Source of the DNA: Nautilus pompilius
Taxonomy: Eukaryota; Mollusca; Cephalopoda; Nautilida; Nautilidae
Assembly (NCBI GenBank): GCA_018389105.1
Contig: JACATO010002138.1
Span: forward strand, 1,116,001-1,180,000
Length of the DNA: 64,000 nt
Reading direction: 5' to 3'
Within the stretch, counting starts at the first letter, position 1. Every line of letters starts with the position of its first letter. Shown piece after piece: positions 58,780-64,000 of the stretch. A program made the translations under genes and the position numbers. The notes below the pieces were generated by a model. That model was not told where the DNA came from, made no database searches, and saw only the letters and a list, made by a program, of their open reading frames with translations.

Positions 58780-60495
58780 ACAAACAATCACATGACATAA
58801 CCATTTTTTTTTCTTGCATCTAATTAGCAGGCATTACAAAATTACTGCTAAGTTTATTTTTTATAAAGGTAAAGCCAGTCTTTTTTTTTCCAAAATGGAT
58901 TATTGACATTATAACATTTTTATACAGATTATAAATTTCCATGAAAATATATCTCCATTCTTCTTTTTTTTTTATTTTTATTTTATGCCAACACTTTTCT
59001 AAATTAACAGTTTTTTAAATTGACTTTAACTTGCAAATTTTAAATTTTGCTTCTGAATTATCTGTTGTATAAACAAATATATCTTTAATTTTCATTTATT
59101 AATTATTCGTTACAAAGACTTCAAATACTGTTGACCTTAGAGCAGTGAACTATGAGACAAGTAACCCAAAATAAGGTTACGACGAACAGCTGTAAGCAGT
59201 ACCTGAGCCAATTTCATGATTAGTTACATACATCAGTATAGAATCCAGAGAGAGGCTTTGGAAAGATGGTGTCGTCGGTACCATAACCAATATGTGGCAT
59301 CATGTCTGATAAAGAAGTGGATGTAAGGCTTCCTCACAACATTAAATGGATGGTTTATCACGACTTTTTTTGGGAAATTCCCAGACACTCATACTGTATT
59401 CCAGCAAAGGTTTCTGTCGTTATTTTCATCTTTGTTGGAATTTTGAAATCCTTGCTGTCTATAGAGGAGGATTTTTTTTTCCCTCCTGCTGGAGCTGGCA
59501 GTGAGGGGGCTCCGCAAAGCACAAGACTGCCAATGGTTTCTAGCACATAATCAAGGCACTATACTCCATCATCAGGGCCTGCCTTCCTTGTAAAGATCAA
59601 TATACAATAAAATGGTGGGGGATGTTGAACTTAAAGAAAAAATATGACATACCGAATAAGACAGTTGTGTGTTACCATAAAATATTTTAGGGCTTTGAAC
59701 TTAATCCAGTTGGCAATAGCAATAACAAAGACCTCTGTAGTATAACAGTATTTTATTATTACAAATATTTATTAGTACATTTGATGTAACTCCATAGGAT
59801 GTGGTAAGAGCTCTACACTCTAGGGTGATGGTATAGATGAGCATTATCATTAAAAGAAAGAAGAAAGCTGCTGCTCTCTGCATACTAGAATACTTGTCTT
59901 TACTCTTAACATGCAGAATGGTGGTTCTAATATAATCCAAATCGATTTGTAAATCTGATGCATGCTGACTTTTTTGGCTATTTGGTAAAGTAGAAAAGAA
60001 ACTGAAAGATGTAGGGAGTAACAGAAGAGAAAAGTAACCGACCATGGTCCAGATGTTCATAAGGAGTACAGCTGTATGTAACTGAAGTTTTTCAGCTTAG
60101 CACTGTAACTCATCTTGGTCTTAGTACTAATTGCATTTTTGTTGGAAATATCTTTGCTTCCTGCTTTTCTTCTTTGATACTTCATCTTGTTTATCCAGAT
60201 ATGGTACTGTTTTCCTCTCTCGTTGTTACTACATCCTGATACTTTAGGCACCAAAGGAAACACACAATTTTTTTTATCCTTTGCACTTCATGTGCCACTA
60301 AACTTAACAGGCAATTTACTTTTAATTTTGTGTCCTGTCATTTGGATTAAAATGCAGATTTTTGCATATTTAGTGGAATATTTGAGGCGAGGATGGTTGT
60401 TCAGGAAATGCTTTTGTGTTAAATGGTGGATTGATGTTCTTTTTTTGTGTATGTATTTTGAACATCATTACATTAATTACTTCTCCTCCATATAA
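58780..60495. other. Non-coding stretch
   Basis: AT-rich with several T homopolymers (58802, 58880, 58960). ORFs at 59302-59550 and 59701-60060 have no recognised domain. Confidence 0.4.
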
Positions 60496-60499
60496 GTAT

Positions 60500-60730
60500 A
60501 TAGGATATTGGCTTGCCATAATTGAGGGTCTAAGTTCAGTTGTTGCTGGGGACTGACTTGGTTTGTTGAATTTCTCACAGCATAGGCTTTTACTGGGCAC
60601 TTGGATATCCTCCTATACCTTAGCCAAGGAGTTTTAGTAGAGATTTCCATTTACTACTGAAATCTAAAATGCTAGGTCCCACGAGGCATGGGAATGGCAG
60701 TCCCTGTTAGTGGTAACCATGGCATTAGAA
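60500..60730 (+). mobile_element. Probable worn SINE, group A
   Basis: TTGAGGGTCTAAGTTCAGTT looks like a worn B-box, followed by GACTTGGTTTGTTGAATTTC, TTTTACTGGGCACTTGGATA and TTTTAGTAGAGATTTCC, in the same order as other copies. The A-box is not readable. Confidence 0.35.
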
Positions 60731-60964
60731 AGCCACACCGGGCATGCATGATCAAGATGTTGATGAAAGAACAAACTTTTAAGCATGACGCCAATTGTAA
60801 TGATGTACGCCAAATGCTTTACTTTGTTAAAGACAAACAACTAATCACACTAATGCTGCTGCTGTTTTCATTGTCTTTTAACCAAAGATGACACTGCCAA
60901 TGGCAGAACTTTCGTTGAATTGTTTATAATGGTGATGGATTGGGTTATACCATTCACACACTTT

Positions 60965-61110
60965 TGGCTGCTCTTTTGTGGTCTGGCAAGGGGCTAGAAC
61001 TCTTGTGCATTGGAGGAGACTCATGCAGCAGGCTGGTGAAGAAGCCATGCCAGGAAGGTATGCATGTTGGATTGATCTCGAGTTGAACAGGATTCATACT
61101 CAACCCTTCA
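60965..61110 (-). mobile_element. SINE fragment, group A
   Basis: The plus strand contains GGAGGAGACTCATGCAGCAG and GGCTGGTGAAGAAGCCATGC, matching the copy at 58455-58775 in the same orientation. Then comes GATTCATACTCAACCCTTC, a worn inverted B-box. The 3' part is absent. Confidence 0.55.
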
Positions 61111-61114
61111 CCTG

Positions 61115-62870
61115 CAGAAGTCTGATAGTAAAACAGAAAAAAAAATGTTTTAATTTCCATTACATTAAATACAATAACAAATAGCATAACTTTAAATCCT
61201 TTTTTAGTATCTTTGAAATTTATTTTTATAAAGAAAAAACAAACCCAAAAATTTCTGATATTTTGGCATTGGAATAAAATAGCTCCGTCATATTTCATGG
61301 ATACCTTTTGTTTATTTGGTTTTATAAATATACTCTGTTTTCAAAATTTACTACCATTATCAAGTTGGTACAGGCTGGTCCCAGTACTCAATTTTAAAAC
61401 AGTTCTTGAAATGAGAGTATCCTGCAATTAAAATATTAATTTTCATAGTGTAAGATATTTAATTATTAAATTACCATATTTCAGCATTTAAAAAGTTTAA
61501 TGTAATAATTAATACTACAAAATAAAAACAAGTTTCTAAATAAAGGAGTTCGAAAATTAAGTGGCTGAATTTGAGCTAAAAGAGTCTTGTGGGATGGAAT
61601 TAAGCACTGGTAGAGAGAAAATCCCAGCTGGTGAGCTTCCTCTGCTCTGTGGAATGGAAGTTTACATGATGGTTTCCTGTCTGCTTTTAATCTCTATACT
61701 CTGCCTACTACTCCACGTGTTTGATTGGGTATTCTGGAATCAATGCTATGTTTTTATCAAATGTTTTATTTATAGAAACTAAAACTGTTTGCAAAAATAT
61801 TAGAGCAAAAAAACTAAGTGATATTGGCTGTATTTATGTTTAATTTTCAGCCTTGAAAACTTCCTTAAATTGGTTCCAGGCATTCTCTGCATGAGGAACA
61901 ATCACTGCTTCAGCGAGGAGTTGTTGGCCTCAGATCTTCTCTCCATCATTTATTGTTGTGCTCCAATACTTTTTTTTATCATAAATGTTTTCAATACCAC
62001 AGCATTGCTCGAATATTGACTGCGTGGATACTTTATGAACTATGTCTCTATAAATCTGGTTGGTTGGGCGTAATGATTGAAAAAAATTACAATTCTATCA
62101 TATAACAAATAAAAGAAAGAATGACCATCTTGGTCTGTTGATTCTTTTATGACATGGTCTATAAAGTTTATAAAAACTACTTTATGAGACATTTGTTCTG
62201 ACTTATTTATTAGGGTTTTTTTCCCAAAATATACTTGTAACTATTTTTGTAATATACAGCTCATTTTGGCTATGACCAAATTGTTTGTGTTTACTGCTGA
62301 TATAATCATATACATACAGATAAAGGATTGTTCTTCTTGACTGCTCTGCTGTGCCTACACTGCAGATGAAAGGTTTGAAAGATTGGCCGGCCTAATGCAT
62401 TTAAAAACAGACAGACAACTTGTTGAGAGTATTTTGTATTGCAAGAGATGACTGTGAGAAAAGACAGTGTCACATTCCAAATGTGCATGCTTATAATTAC
62501 TATGATTGGAAGTAGTTTCTTGAATCCTTCATGTATCATGTTAGTTGTATCTTATACCGCCTCAGCCGAGAAGCAGTAGTTAGTATCTGCGTTCTAATTG
62601 GCTCTGTGTATAGTCAACACACTCATAACGCAAAACACGTGAGTTTGGAGCAACATATATTTGTAGTTAATGAGGAAGTTGTCATGTGCCACAGCCCCTA
62701 TAGCTCCTCCTCAGCTGAGTATTATGTATTTTAAGGTTAGTGAAGTGCAAATGCACCCAGGAGGGAGGGGGTGTACACACAAATTTGCAGCCTGAAAAGC
62801 CTAAGAGGGTAGATATGATTAGAAATAATTTATTTTAGATAAATTATCATACAGTGTTTTTCAAAGATCC
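61115..62870. other. AT-rich non-coding stretch
   Basis: No gene or element recognised. ORFs such as 61561-61782 lack known motifs. Confidence 0.4.
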
Positions 62871-62874
62871 AATT

Positions 62875-63800
62875 AGTGTCTGTGAATATGACGAGAAGCA
62901 GTCTGCGTGAACTTTAATTTTTGCCGGAGATTTTTGCATTAGTTCTGATTACAGACTAAAAGCGCACATTGCATTAGAATAAATATGTCAGTGCTTCCTT
63001 TAATTTAATTTGTACTTAGACCTACCTCTCGGCCATAGAGGGCATTGGCTACTGCCATTTTTTGACCAGGTGTAAGAATCGTTTGCAATGTTCGACGTTT
63101 TTAATTGGGTAACCCAGCACCTCTTTAGCATCAGCCCATGTTTGATTATCAGAACTCGGCTAGAGACGACCACTCTGATGATTAGTTAACAGGTGTAATG
63201 TGCTGTTACTGTCTTTTGCTCGCACCTGTTTTAACTTGGTCATGGACTGCATCGTAGAAAAGTTTTCCATATTAACACCGGCTCGACATATCTCTCTCCG
63301 CATTGTGTCGCCTCGTTGGCTTAAAAGTTTCAAGTTCTTAAGATACTGCCTCACAGTTAATTAAAGTGTGTTTTTTTGTTGCTTTGTGTAGCTAAGGTTA
63401 CCTTGGCGTATCCAATCAACACGATTAATTGTTTGTGCACTTGCAATTGCTGCTCTGGAGCCAAGCCAAATCACCATCATGCAAAACTGAGAAGTTAACG
63501 CGAGAGGGAATAAAAATCAGGGGAAAAAAAGGAATGCAGCGGGGCCAGATAAACCACTAGTTTCTTGAACTTAATTAAACCGATTTAAATGCTGGCAGAC
63601 AAACGAACGATTTCCAGCTGAAGGATCTCTTCATCTGAACGCTTGATTCAATTTTAGAAGTGGGCAGTTTTTTTCCTAGTCTTCATTGGAGGAATTTGTA
63701 ACATCCACCTATTGAATGACAGCAGATGTGTTATCCGGTGCATGGCTGCAGTAGTTTGTTTGGAGTTTGCTCCTAACCTCTCCTCTAATATTTTCAGGCT
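62875..63800. promoter_or_regulatory. Candidate conserved non-coding region
   Basis: Three sub-blocks (about 62880-63010, 63130-63480, 63540-63800) have mixed composition, no microsatellites or transposon ends and repeated TAATTA/ATTAA-type homeodomain cores. They also have CAGGTG/CACCTG E-boxes (near 63190 and 63225), CAATCAACACGATTAATTG near 63414 and GATAA near 63550. This resembles a vertebrate enhancer cluster. No coding frame of note. The call is by appearance only. Confidence 0.3.
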
Positions 63801-64000
63801 GCTGGGCAGTTTATTTTGAGCAATAGAGATTTCATATGATTATCTGACATTGGAAGAAAAAAAAAGAAACTGTCATTTTTAATATTGTAACATGCATAAA
63901 AGAATAAAAGATGCGGTAGCCAGTCTCCAACTTACGCATCACCCCCACCTAAGTAAATTCGACTTTACATTAAAAAAAAATCTGACACGCAAAATAATTT
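63801..64000. other. Right window edge, nothing assigned
   Basis: AT-rich sequence with A-runs at 63856-63866 and 63972-63980; no feature recognised. Confidence 0.4.

Overview
The window is eukaryotic, AT-rich, intron/intergenic-type DNA from an animal with a large repeat-laden genome. I find no intact host gene, tRNA, rRNA or CRISPR array. The longest open frames are fragments of transposases or chance ORFs. Everything I can name is mobile: cut-and-paste DNA transposons (Tc1, mariner, a DDxD mariner-like element, pogo/Tigger, hAT and piggyBac), miniature elements, two tRNA-derived SINE groups and microsatellites. The mix, plus blocks that look like vertebrate developmental non-coding elements, suggests an aquatic, probably early-branching or fish-like vertebrate. 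A cyclostome or another AT-rich chordate is possible. I cannot name the species from sequence alone.

Region 1 (about 1.5-9.6 kb) is a dense transposon graveyard. A minus-strand relic of an uncharacterised multi-copy protein family lies at 1558-3400. It is followed by a plus-strand hAT relic that has been split twice: a Tc1 element (4097-5724) and a pogo/Tigger element (5800-7702) each sit inside the hAT reading frame with TA target duplications, so their order of arrival can be read. A miniature element with CTCCCGATT-type repeats lies at 9113-9577.

Region 2 (9.6-24 kb) is AT-rich with Tc1 C-terminal or N-terminal fragments and one SINE. Region 3 (24.0-27.2 kb) holds a mariner (24070-25169) and, 440 bp away, a well preserved Tc1 (25609-27170) whose transposase has one frameshift and one stop.

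Region 4 (28-48.7 kb) holds SINE copies, a homeobox-site-rich block at 30600-30910, a (TAA)n tract, a decayed piggyBac (35472-37366), a second ZMYM-type hAT relic (40264-41400, minus) next to a GC-rich SINE, a palindromic MITE (42693-42772), a GC-rich retroposon-like patch (47560-47935) and a pogo-type MITE (48089-48679). Region 5 (48.7-64 kb) holds more SINEs, a DDxD mariner-like element (56815-58154) and, at the right end (62.9-63.8 kb), more sequence resembling conserved regulatory DNA.

No element appears able to move itself: every transposase has stops, frameshifts, a lost catalytic residue or a deleted core. The Tc1 at 25.6 kb is closest to intact. All family assignments are from reading protein motifs by eye; no database search was run.
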